A stretch of 7,849 nucleotides of DNA. Origin: an uncultured Faecalibacterium sp. Lineage in GTDB: Bacteria > Bacillota > Clostridia > Oscillospirales > Ruminococcaceae. Below, piece by piece: positions 1-5,147 of this stretch. Below the pieces are notes generated by a model. It was not told the DNA's origin, made no database searches, and saw only the letters and a program-made list of their open reading frames with translations. The stretch is from NCBI GenBank assembly GCA_945982465.1, contig CAMFSB010000069.1, positions 1 to 7,849 on the forward strand, in the 5' to 3' direction. Both the position numbers and the translations under genes were made by a program. How positions within the stretch are numbered: position 1 is the first letter of the stretch; each line of letters opens with the position of its first letter.

Positions 1-597
1 CGGCCCAACGGCGTGCGCAACGCCCGCTTTTACGCGGCAGACGCCACCGAGTGGATCCGCGAGGCGGCGGCCGGCGGCCTGCATGTGGACGTGGTGTTCA
101 TGGATCCCCCGCGGGAGGGCTCGACGCCGCAGTTCATCGAAAGCGTGGCCCGGCTGGTGCCGCGCACGGTGGTGTACATCAGCTGCGGGCCCGAAAGCCT
201 GGCGCGAGACCTGGCGCTGTTCACGCAACGGGGCTACAAGGCCTCGTATTTTGCCCCGGTGGATCTGTTCCCGCAGACAAATCATGTGGAGACGGTTGTC
301 TTGCTTTCCAAGGGCGAGATCGACTCGAAAAAGGTTCGGGTTGAGTTCTCTTTGGAAGAAATGGATATGTCTGAATTTCAAGATGGGGCAACCTATCCGC
401 AGATCAAGGAGTATGTGTTGGAGCATACCGGACTGAAAGTTTCCAATCTTTATATCTCACAGGTCAAACGGAAATGTGGGATTGAGGTCGGTAAAAACTA
501 TAATCTGCCGAAATCCGAGGATTCCAGACAGCCCCAGTGTCCGCCGGAAAAAGAGAAAGCAATCCGAGAAGCATTCAAATATTTTGGGATGATCTAA
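1..597 (+). CDS. rlmD: 23S rRNA (uracil-5-)-methyltransferase RlmD/RumA type, 3' part, with element-supplied C-terminal extension
   Basis: The gene is open at the left edge (frame from base 1, RPNGVRNARFYAADA). It encodes the SAM-dependent methyltransferase domain that makes 5-methyluridine in rRNA. Seen: the DPPREG motif (codons 103-120), ISCGPESLARD with the nucleophilic Cys at 184-186, and HVET at 283-294, whose Glu corresponds to the general base of the RumA family. Family members usually stop within about 10 residues of HVET. Here the frame continues about 100 codons through VRVEFSLEEMDMSEF to KYFGMI. Codons before 277 are GC-rich and those after it markedly AT-rich, so the tail appears to have been supplied by an integrated element. 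All catalytic motifs remain, so the enzyme is probably active. RlmD rather than another TrmA-family paralogue (such as RlmCD) is a best guess because the N-terminus is out of view. Confidence 0.88.
   Translation, partial: RPNGVRNARFYAADATEWIREAAAGGLHVDVVFMDPPREGSTPQFIESVARLVPRTVVYISCGPESLARDLALFTQRGYKASYFAPVDLFPQTNHVETVVLLSKGEIDSKKVRVEFSLEEMDMSEFQDGATYPQIKEYVLEHTGLKVSNLYISQVKRKCGIEVGKNYNLPKSEDSRQPQCPPEKEKAIREAFKYFGMI
277..312 (+). other. Probable attL: element/rlmD junction at the HVETVVLLSK codons
   Basis: GC-rich host codons end at CCG CAG (271-276) and are followed by AT-rich codons reading TNHVETVVLLSK. The right-hand counterpart at 2591-2620 reads TDETIALLSR, and both share GA(G/A)ACG (289-294 and 2597-2602). 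The rum/rumA 3' end is a known insertion site of serine-recombinase elements in Firmicutes (for example tet(O)/erm(TR) elements of Streptococcus pyogenes, from memory). The exact crossover dinucleotide cannot be fixed from one sequence. Confidence 0.65.
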
Positions 598-668
598 CAT
601 CCCGCAGAATGGAGGTTTCTTATTGCAGACTTCATAGAGGAATACGAGAAAATTGATCTGCCTCATCC

Positions 669-727
669 TGCCGAGTAAGATTCGGCACCAAACAATCTAT
701 ATAATAATAGGAAATAATAGGAAAAGG
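669..727 (+). promoter_or_regulatory. Possible promoter and leader of the M42 peptidase gene
   Basis: The gap 598-739 holds a 6-bp hairpin TGCCGA/TCGGCA (669-674 and 682-687), then a perfect TATAAT at 700-705 in an AT-rich run, then a purine-rich stretch AGGAAAAGG (719-727) ahead of ATG 740. No good -35 hexamer is seen 16-18 bases upstream of TATAAT, so the promoter call is tentative. The purine stretch is a reasonable ribosome binding site, slightly far from the start. Confidence 0.35.
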
Positions 728-739
728 TTGTGTTTACCC

Positions 740-1825
740 ATGAATAAAAACCCTGAAACCCTGAAAATGATTCAGGAGCTGTCCGATGCCATCGGGCCTT
801 CCGGATTTGAAGATGAGGCAGTAAATACTGCCCGGAAATATGTGGAAGATATTGCCCGTGTGGAGGAAGACTGCTTAAGAAACCTTTATATGTACCGCAA
901 CACCAACACAGGAGACAAGCCTGTGTTCATGCTGGATGCCCACAGCGATGAAGTGGGCTTTATGGTTCATTCCATCAAACCAAACGGAACCCTTCGTTTT
1001 GTAGAATTAGGTGGCTGGAATACCAATTCTCTGCCCTCCTCCAAGGTTCTGGTAAGAAACCGCGACGGTGCCTATATTCCCGGTGTGATCGCAGCAAAAC
1101 CGCCTCATTTTATGTCCGCTGCGGAGCGTAACGGCGGGAACAATATTTCGATTCAGAATCTGGTGATTGATATCGGCGCAGTAAGTGATCAAGATGCCAT
1201 TGAAAACTTTGGCATCCGTATCGGTGAACCCATCATCTCCGATGTCAAATTCGAATATGATGAAGCACACGATATCATGATCGGAAAAGGCTTTGACTGT
1301 CGTATCGGCTGTGCTGCCCTTCTGGAAACCATGCGTCGTTTGGCCAATGAGCAGCTGAACGTGGATCTGGTAGGTGTTCTCTCTTCCCAGGAAGAAGTGG
1401 GAGAACGAGGTGTCCACGTGGCAGTCAATAAAGTGAAACCGCAGATTGCCCTTTGTTTTGAAGGATGCCCGGCTGATGACACCTTCACCGAGCCCTATGC
1501 CATTCAGACTGCACTGAAGAAAGGCCCCATGATTCGTTTTCTGGACAGATCCGTGATCTGCTCCCCCAGATACCAGCGCTATACCCTGGATCTGGCTGAG
1601 AAAAATCATCTGGCCATCCAGTCCTCCGTTCGGGAAGGCGGCGGAAATAATGGTGCTATTATCAATACTTCCATGGATGGTATTCCGGTAATCGTGGTAG
1701 GTGTTCCCGTCCGTTATATTCATACCCATTACGGCATCAGTTCTTACTATGATTTTGAGGCTACCGTTCAGCTTGCTATGGCAGTGGTCAAATCCATGAC
1801 AAAAGAAATCATCGAATCGTTCTAA
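740..1825 (+). CDS. M42-family metallo-aminopeptidase (glutamyl aminopeptidase / TET-type)
   Basis: This is a cytosolic two-metal exopeptidase, 361 aa when started at ATG 740, which is normal for the family (about 340-370). Longer in-frame starts upstream add 29 residues unlike the family, so ATG 740 was chosen. Motifs in family order: DAHSDEVG with metal ligand His68, the bridging Asp186 in FDCRIG, the catalytic/ligand pair Glu218-Glu219 in QEEVGERG, Glu241 in CFEG (usually Asp or Glu), and His328 in RYIHTH. All required positions are filled, so it should be active, probably as a dodecameric shell trimming short peptides. Codon use is much more AT-rich than the host backbone. It lies alone inside the element relic, with its stop only a few bases before the truncated acetyltransferase. 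Substrate preference cannot be read from sequence. Confidence 0.93.
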   Translation: MNKNPETLKMIQELSDAIGPSGFEDEAVNTARKYVEDIARVEEDCLRNLYMYRNTNTGDKPVFMLDAHSDEVGFMVHSIKPNGTLRFVELGGWNTNSLPSSKVLVRNRDGAYIPGVIAAKPPHFMSAAERNGGNNISIQNLVIDIGAVSDQDAIENFGIRIGEPIISDVKFEYDEAHDIMIGKGFDCRIGCAALLETMRRLANEQLNVDLVGVLSSQEEVGERGVHVAVNKVKPQIALCFEGCPADDTFTEPYAIQTALKKGPMIRFLDRSVICSPRYQRYTLDLAEKNHLAIQSSVREGGGNNGAIINTSMDGIPVIVVGVPVRYIHTHYGISSYYDFEATVQLAMAVVKSMTKEIIESF

Positions 1826-1829
1826 GCCC

Positions 1830-2210
1830 AAAAAAGAACATTACCCATTTAACATGATGGGCGGTGGTTGGGAACAGTTTACGCCGAGCCTTGAAGACCT
1901 TCCACTAAAAGGAGATACCGTTGTAGGCAACGATGTTTGGATTGGACAAAATGTGACTGTAATGCCTGGTGTTCATATTGGAGATGGCGCAATTATAGCA
2001 GCCAATTCTGTTGTCACAAAAGATATTCCCGCATATAGCATTGCTGGTGGAAACCCGTGCAGGGTGAAATCCAAGCGTTTTGATGAAGATTTGATTGCAT
2101 ATCTGCTTGACCTAAAATGGTGGGATTGGGACGCAGATAGAATATTTAGAAACATGGATGCACTGTGCAGTGGGGATTTACAGAAAATCAAGCATATATC
2201 AGACTTATAA
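1830..2210 (+). pseudogene. 5'-truncated Vat-type (xenobiotic) acetyltransferase
   Basis: This is the C-terminal half of a hexapeptide-repeat acetyltransferase of the Vat/XAT class, which acetylates streptogramin A. Recognisable similarity starts at YPFN (1842) and runs through GDTVVGNDVWIG, PGVHIGDGAIIAANSVV, AGGNP and LKWWDW to the stop at 2208-2210. From memory of Vat proteins (about 210 aa), the catalytic His lies in NHRMDGSTYPFN, just before YPFN. Here the residues before YPFN are KEH, so the N-terminal 80-90 residues and the active-site His are gone. The ATG at 1854 is in frame but has no ribosome binding site and lies inside the conserved region. The fusion point, about 1826-1838, follows directly after the peptidase stop and looks like a deletion scar. 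Function is presumed lost. Confidence 0.82.
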
Positions 2211-2251
2211 ATTCCAGTTTGTCGGGGCAACACACAGATGTGCTGAACCAT

Positions 2252-2301
2252 CCAAATAACGAAGCACACCAGCCCGCAGGTTGGTGTGTTTTGCTATTTG
2301 G
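2252..2301. terminator. Long imperfect hairpin, probable bidirectional terminator after the vat fragment
   Basis: The arms at 2252-2271 and 2282-2301 pair: CCAAATA with TATTTGG on the outside and CACACCA (2265-2271) with TGGTGTG (2282-2288) on the inside, with a few mismatches between and a 10-base loop. TTTT follows the inner stem on the plus strand. It lies 41 bases past the acetyltransferase stop. It fits a rho-independent terminator, although the outer pairing continues beyond the U-run, so it could also be a structural site of the element. Confidence 0.5.
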
Positions 2302-2326
2302 GTGGCTTGCGGGGAGCCATTCTGGC

Positions 2327-2408
2327 GGGGGGCACCCCCTTGAAGAAGCCGTCGGCAGACCTCAGAAGTTTTGATGCGTAGTGTCAAAACGGGCTTTGAG
2401 CCCTTCTG
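2327..2408. repeat. Cluster of inverted repeats, oriT-like or other folded site
   Basis: Several perfect inverted repeats sit back to back: GGGGG-gca-CCCCC (2327-2339); GTTTTGA (2368-2374) with TCAAAAC (2384-2390) around a 9-base loop TGCGTAGTG; GGGCT-ttg-AGCCC (2391-2403). An outer arm CAGAAG (2363-2368) pairs with CTTCTG (2403-2408) and encloses the last two, so one strand could fold into a three-way junction. Such arrangements occur at transfer origins and other single-strand sites of mobile elements. No relaxase gene or known nick sequence supports a firm oriT call, and part of the DNA may also be the 3' end of a minus-strand gene (2362-2433). Confidence 0.35.
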
Positions 2409-2433
2409 CCATTTCCAGCAGGAATGTTTCCTC
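2362..2433 (-). pseudogene. Possible C-terminal tail of a minus-strand element gene
   Basis: On the minus strand an open stretch of 23 codons reads EETFLLEMAEGLKARF, then DTTHQNF and a stop at 2362-2364. It is preceded directly by an in-frame stop at 2434-2436, where the plus-strand recombinase fragment begins. It has the look of an amphipathic protein C-terminus rather than random frame, but no family is recognised. If real, its 5' part was lost in the same deletion that beheaded the recombinase. It may be chance. Confidence 0.28.
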
Positions 2434-2434
2434 T

Positions 2435-2638
2435 CATCTGAAAAAAATCCAACTCTATCCCCGCAAAAATTCTTCGGGTCAATGGATAAAAACCATTCAC
2501 TTTAAGTTTCCGATGTATTATAATGACAGCAACGAAGCGGACTGTGATGTGTGCTTTGACATGGAAGGATATTTCCTACCAAAACGAGGCACAGATGAAA
2601 CGATCGCTCTGCTCTCCCGCCGGGAGCCGGCGGGCTGA
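2435..2638 (+). pseudogene. C-terminal remnant of a large serine recombinase, fused to the original 3' end of rlmD
   Basis: The frame reads HLKKIQLYPRKNSSGQW, then IKTIHFKFPMYYND, and ends near attR in TDETIALLSR. This resembles, from memory, the last 60-70 residues of Firmicutes large serine recombinases (IELYP..DGQW-K-I-FKFP..HVETVVLLS pattern). Those proteins are usually about 500 aa or more, so the catalytic serine domain, the recombinase domain and the zinc-ribbon are all missing. The last codons, CGC CGG GAG CCG GCG GGC TGA (2618-2638), are GC-rich like the backbone and probably belonged to rlmD. There is no start codon or ribosome binding site at the left edge of the similarity. It is not functional. 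Confidence 0.55.
2591..2620 (+). other. Probable attR: recombinase tail / native rlmD 3' end
   Basis: Codons 2591-2620 read TDETIALLSR and match in position and sense the HVETVVLLSK codons at 283-312. AT-rich DNA stops here and GC-rich DNA begins. Joining the left host side up to GAGACG with the right side from ATCGCT gives an rlmD ending HVETIALLSRREPAG, a normal family ending. DNA identity between the two sites is short (GA(G/A)ACG and scattered matches), as expected for a serine-recombinase target with a small core. Confidence 0.6.
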
Positions 2639-2643
2639 ACCCG

Positions 2644-2659
2644 TGCGGCAAAGGCCGCA
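2644..2659 (+). other. Small hairpin after the native rlmD stop
   Basis: TGCGGC-aaag-GCCGCA is a perfect 6-bp stem with a 4-base loop, starting five bases past the stop at 2636-2638. No U-run follows, so it is not a canonical terminator alone. It may be a 3'-end structure of the original rlmD mRNA. Confidence 0.35.
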
Positions 2660-2688
2660 AAGGAGGTGCGAACCATCCTACGATATAA

Positions 2689-2726
2689 AAAGCACCGGCC
2701 GCAGCGAATGCTGCGGCCGGTGCTTT
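2689..2726. terminator. Strong bidirectional rho-independent terminator between rlmD and matE
   Basis: A perfect 16-bp stem is formed by 2689-2704 and 2711-2726 with a 6-base loop CGAATG. The plus strand ends in TTT. The minus strand ends in a run of five T (complement of 2687-2691), so it is strongest for the leftward matE transcript. It lies between convergent genes, 24 bases past the matE stop and 50 bases past the native rlmD stop. Confidence 0.88.
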
Positions 2727-2750
2727 GCGTGCCGGGGCCTGCCGCCCCGG

Positions 2751-3603
2751 TCAGTCGTTTTCGCCGGTGCTGGCGCCAATGCGCTGGGAGGCGATGCGCT
2801 TCATCGGCCGGATCGACGCCAGGCACACCAGAATGGTCAGCACGTCCGCCGCGGGCTGGGCAAAGCAGATGCCGTTCACGCCGAACAGCCGGGGCAGCAC
2901 CAGGATGAACGGCACATAGAACAGCCCCCTGGCGGATCATGGACAAAAACAGCCCGTACCGCGCCTCGCCGATGGTCTGGAACGTGATGGTCATCATATA
3001 GCACAGCCCGAACGCCGGGTACAGCGCGAGCTGCGAAGTCAGCAGCCAGCGGCCGTAGTCCGCAATCAGCGGGTTATCGTTGAACAGCAGGATCAGCGGC
3101 CGGGCCAGCAGGATATAGGCGGCCGCTACCAGCACGGTCAGCAGCAGAGAGCCTTGCAGGGCAAAGCGCACCGACTGGTGGAAGCGCTCTTCCTTTTTGG
3201 CGCCGAACGCATAGGACGCCACGGGCTGGTAGCCCTGCATAAAGCCCATGACCACATAACAGCCGATCAGGATCAGGCGCTGCACCACGCCGTAGGCGGC
3301 AATGATCTCGTCCGCGTTGGGCAGCGGGGCGGCCGCGATGTTGGTCAGCGAGGACGCCACGGACAGGCAGATCTGGATGACGGCGGTGGGAATGCCGATC
3401 ATGGCCACCGTGCGGATCAGCACCCAGCTGGGGCGGCACGGTGACGCCGACGGCCGTCAGCGCGATAGCGGAATTCAGCATCCCGATGTAGGCGGTGTCC
3501 ACAATGTTGTACGCCGCCTTGGCCAGCAGCGCCAGCTTTACAATGGCCCGGCGGGCGGCATTTCGCCGAGAATACGTGTGGAAGAATGCGCGTGATCTGA
3601 CAT
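2751..3603 (-). pseudogene. MATE-family multidrug efflux transporter, disrupted
   Basis: The gene reads leftward. It starts at ATG 3603 with AAGGAG upstream (complement of about 3615-3620) and gives MSDHAHSSTRILGEMPP, then leaves frame. Similarity resumes as AIVKLALLAKAAYNIVDTAYIGML and ALTAVGVTVP (first helix region), then jumps at about 3420-3435 to IRTVAMIGIPTAVIQICL, which lies in the second half of a MATE protein. The rest is recognisable (YGVVQRLILIG, VMGFMQGYQPVASYAFGA) to FLSMIRQG. There a G run (complement of 2925-2929, five bases where four keep frame) shifts frame; after correction, LFYVPFILVLPRLFGVNG runs to the stop at 2751. MATE proteins are about 450 aa with 12 helices. Roughly 180 residues (about helices 2-6) are missing, plus a few residues near 3530. 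Base composition is host-like. Its upstream neighbour is a likewise broken regulator. Confidence 0.88.
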
Positions 3604-3610
3604 GACAGAA

Positions 3611-3937
3611 TTAGCTCCTTTCGATGACGCCATACAGTAAAATGTTCAGCGCCTTGCGGCAGCGCTCGTCGCGCTGCTCGAATTCGGCGGCGCACAGAGG
3701 TGCGGCCTGGTATTTGGCGTTGATGAAATCCTGAAATTCCCGGAAAGTCTCCACCACCTCGTCGATCGTGACGTGCGGCCGCAGCGGAAACGGGCGCAGC
3801 AGCCGGGCCAGGGTCTCGGCGTTCAGCGCGTCAAACGCCTGCCGCCGTGCCTGGATCGGCCCGGCCAGGTGGGTCGGGGGCGAGATGACGGCCTCGCAGA
3901 AGTTGGTCAATGGTTTTGCGCAAGCATTGGCAGGCGG
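3611..3937 (-). pseudogene. C-terminal fragment of a probable TetR-type regulator
   Basis: The leftward frame is open from about 3937 to the TAA at 3611-3613 and reads LTNFCEAVISPPTHLAGP, ARRQAFDALNAETLARLL, RPHVTIDEVVETFREFQ, CRKALNILLYGVIERS. This all-helical sequence just ahead of a MATE gene fits the ligand-binding half of a TetR/AcrR regulator; the family assignment rests mainly on context. The helix-turn-helix N-terminus (about 80-90 residues) is absent, and the frame runs upstream into low-complexity GC-rich repeats with no plausible start. Its stop overlaps the matE ribosome-binding region, so the pair formed an operon. Without the DNA-binding domain it cannot repress. Confidence 0.55.
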
Positions 3938-3942
3938 CCGGG

Positions 3943-4031
3943 CGCCCCGCGCCCGCAGCCCGCCCGCCTGCGCCCCGATGGCCCCGCCCTTGGGCGGGGA
4001 GTGAAAACGCCCCGCGCCCGCAGCCCGCCCG
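3943..4031. repeat. 24-bp perfect direct repeat with an intervening hairpin
   Basis: The 24 bases at 3943-3966 recur exactly at 4008-4031, 65 bases apart. The right copy forms the left arm of a terminator (4014-4050); the left copy lacks a matching right arm. Between them lies a perfect 8-bp inverted repeat, CCCCGCCC (3982-3989) and GGGCGGGG (3992-3999). This stretch (3938-4050) has no gene. It may be a duplicated terminator or a dispersed GC-rich intergenic repeat. Confidence 0.75.
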
Positions 4032-4050
4032 GCCGCTGCGGGCGCTTTTT
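4014..4050 (+). terminator. Rho-independent terminator (plus strand), without a gene in front
   Basis: The 11-bp stem GCGCCCGCAGC (4014-4024) with GCTGCGGGCGC (4035-4045), 10-base loop, is followed by TTTTT (4046-4050). No plus-strand gene ends upstream in the window; the nearest neighbour is the broken minus-strand regulator. It may insulate the ktrA cluster, or be left over from a lost plus-strand gene. AAAA at 4004-4007 gives weak minus-strand capacity. Confidence 0.78.
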
Positions 4051-4221
4051 ATCTTAACGGAAAATTAATGCGGGCATTTTGACGTTAACGCACTTTTTAT
4101 GGGGCAAATGTGATACTGGTGGCATCAATATGCCTACGCCGGCTGGGCAGGGATGGCCGGCGGGCGGCTCTCGGCCGGCGCAAAGACGCGGCGCGGGGCC
4201 GCCGCAGTCAGGAGGAACCTT
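4051..4221 (+). promoter_or_regulatory. Leader region of ktrA with possible extended -10 promoter
   Basis: The first part is AT-rich and contains TG-T-GATACT (4109-4117), a fair extended -10 element, but no good -35 at the usual distance; a TTGACG at 4079-4084 is too far away. A 5-bp hairpin GGCAT-caat-ATGCC follows (4121-4134). The rest is GC-rich with three GCCGGC-containing repeats (4138-4180) that could pair with one another. AGGAGG at 4210-4215 is an ideal ribosome binding site for ATG 4222. I looked for ydaO-type c-di-AMP riboswitch signatures and did not recognise any. Confidence 0.4.
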
Positions 4222-4869
4222 ATGAAATCGGTATTGCTGATCGGGCTGGGCCGTTTTGGCAAGCACATCGCCATCAAGCTGAACGACCTGAACCATCAGG
4301 TCCTGGCGGTCGACAACAACGAGGAACGGGTCAACGAAGCGCTCCCGTTCATCACCAACGGGCAGATCGGCGACAGCACCAACCGGGAATTTCTTTCCTC
4401 GCTGGGCATCCGCAACTTTGATACTTGCATCGTGGCGATCGGCGATAATTTCCAGAACTCGCTGGAGACCGCCTCGCTGCTCAAGGAGCTGGGGGCTAAA
4501 AAGGTGATCGCCCGGGCGGCTACGGGCGTGCAGGAAAAGTTTTTGCTGCGCAACGGCGCCGACGAGGTGGTCTACCCGGAAAAGCAGCTTGCCGCGTGGA
4601 CGGCTATCCGCTGCACGTCGGAGCACATTCTGGATTACATCGAGCTGGACCGGGACTACTCCATTTTTGAGCTGGAGGTGCCGCTGAACTGGGGCGGCCG
4701 GACGGTCCTCCAGCTGGACATCCGCAAAAAATACGGCATCAACATTCTGGGCGTGCGGGAAAACGGCAAGCTGAATATGAACGTTACGCCCGACACGGTT
4801 CTGGACAGCCGCACCTCCATCCTGGTGCTGGGGCAGCAAAAAGCCATCCAGAAATGCTTCCGCATTTGA
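4222..4869 (+). CDS. ktrA: KtrA/TrkA-type potassium uptake regulatory subunit (RCK protein)
   Basis: This is a cytosolic gating ring subunit that binds nucleotide and controls a membrane K+ translocator (KtrB/TrkH). The product has 215 aa, normal for KtrA (about 220). Its N-terminal Rossmann domain carries GLGRFG (residues 8-13), the acidic Asp31 at the end of beta 2 (LAVDNNEE) and GDST (50-53). The C-terminal RCK_C domain, about 135-205, contains LDIRKKYGINILGV. Start ATG 4222 sits seven bases after AGGAGG; the frame extends further upstream but without conservation. Next come a 53-aa membrane protein and kdpD. RCK_C domains of KtrA proteins are known c-di-AMP receptors, which fits the neighbouring KdpD. 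The translocator subunit is not in the window. TrkA is the alternative name; the single-RCK length favours KtrA. Confidence 0.92.
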   Translation: MKSVLLIGLGRFGKHIAIKLNDLNHQVLAVDNNEERVNEALPFITNGQIGDSTNREFLSSLGIRNFDTCIVAIGDNFQNSLETASLLKELGAKKVIARAATGVQEKFLLRNGADEVVYPEKQLAAWTAIRCTSEHILDYIELDRDYSIFELEVPLNWGGRTVLQLDIRKKYGINILGVRENGKLNMNVTPDTVLDSRTSILVLGQQKAIQKCFRI

Positions 4870-4894
4870 CTGTGCCGCTGCGGAGGTGATGGGG

Positions 4895-5056
4895 ATGAGA
4901 GAACTGCTGATCCTGGCCGCGACCGGCGGGATGTTTGCGTTCTGCGGCTTTTTAATGGATAAAATAGATTCCTTTCTCCGTGAGCAGCGGCGGCTGAAAG
5001 CGCGCCTGGCCCAGACTGGCCGCCCCGGAGCCGCCCCGCGCGCGAAAAGGGGATAA
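4895..5056 (+). CDS. Small single-span membrane protein, unknown function
   Basis: The product has 53 aa: MRELLILAATGGMFAFCGFL, then MDKIDSFLREQRRLKARL and a basic, proline/alanine-rich tail ending KRG. One hydrophobic segment (about residues 4-22) is followed by a charged helix, as in a small membrane anchor with a cytosolic tail. ATG 4895 is preferred because GGAGG (4882-4886) lies eight bases upstream; the in-frame ATG 4889 is too close. It starts 25 bases after the ktrA stop and precedes kdpD on the same strand, so it is probably co-transcribed with ktrA. I do not recognise a family. A role with KtrA or KdpD is suggested only by position. Confidence 0.6.
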   Translation: MRELLILAATGGMFAFCGFLMDKIDSFLREQRRLKARLAQTGRPGAAPRAKRG

Positions 5057-5089
5057 GCCCTCGCTTTGCGGCCCGGATGTTTCTGCGGC

Positions 5090-5118
5090 TGGATAAAATC
5101 CGCTTTGTGTGCTACAAT
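5090..5118 (+). promoter_or_regulatory. Candidate sigma-A promoter for kdpDE
   Basis: TGGATA (5090-5095), a 17-base spacer and TACAAT (5113-5118) preceded by TG-C give an extended -10 element. Transcription would start near 5125, leaving a leader of about 23 bases with GGGGG (5134-5138) as the ribosome binding site for ATG 5148. The short gap 5057-5147 contains no gene. This would let kdpDE be expressed independently of ktrA. Confidence 0.45.
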
Positions 5119-5147
5119 GCGATGTGCGCATAAGGGGGAACGGACGG

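Larger units (their letters stand above)
283..2605. mobile_element. Decayed integrative element (relic) in the 3' end of rlmD
   Basis: The block is bounded by two partially matching HVET-type junctions and is clearly AT-richer than both flanks. It contains pieces typical of Firmicutes integrative elements: a replacement rlmD C-terminus at one end, a large-serine-recombinase C-terminus reading into attR at the other, a resistance-gene fragment (Vat type) and a cluster of inverted repeats. Just beyond the right junction come GC-rich host codons RREPAG and a stop, which fit the original end of rlmD. No complete recombinase, relaxase or conjugation gene remains, so it could not move by itself. 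At least two internal deletions are visible (about 1826-1838 and 2433-2435). The element reading is inference from the combined pattern. Confidence 0.68.

Noticed and set aside
598..700. Short peptide frame ADFIEEYEKIDLPHPAE between rlmD and the M42 gene, after GGAGG at 611-615
   Set aside because: It would need an ATT start and is under 20 codons. It could be a gene remnant, but nothing supports expression.
1007..1831. 274-codon minus-strand open frame opposite the M42 peptidase
   Set aside because: It is exactly antisense to a conserved enzyme, has no recognisable motif and no ribosome binding site.
2205..2387. 60-codon minus-strand frame across the hairpins after vat
   Set aside because: It passes through the terminator-like hairpin and the G/C hairpin, with no similarity and no ribosome binding site.
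2666..2908. GTG-started frame after AAGGAGG at 2660-2666
   Set aside because: It runs through the terminator stem and the antisense of matE, and the product is Arg/Pro/Ala-rich without similarity. The purine run is probably chance.
4115..4221. Possible c-di-AMP (ydaO) riboswitch before ktrA
   Set aside because: This is a usual place for one, but I could not find the conserved core; only GC-rich GCCGGC repeats and a small hairpin are present. A covariance-model search would decide.
5118..5130. Small inverted repeat TGCG-atgtg-CGCA just after the kdpD -10 element as an operator
   Set aside because: Four-base arms are too short to separate from chance in this GC-rich DNA.
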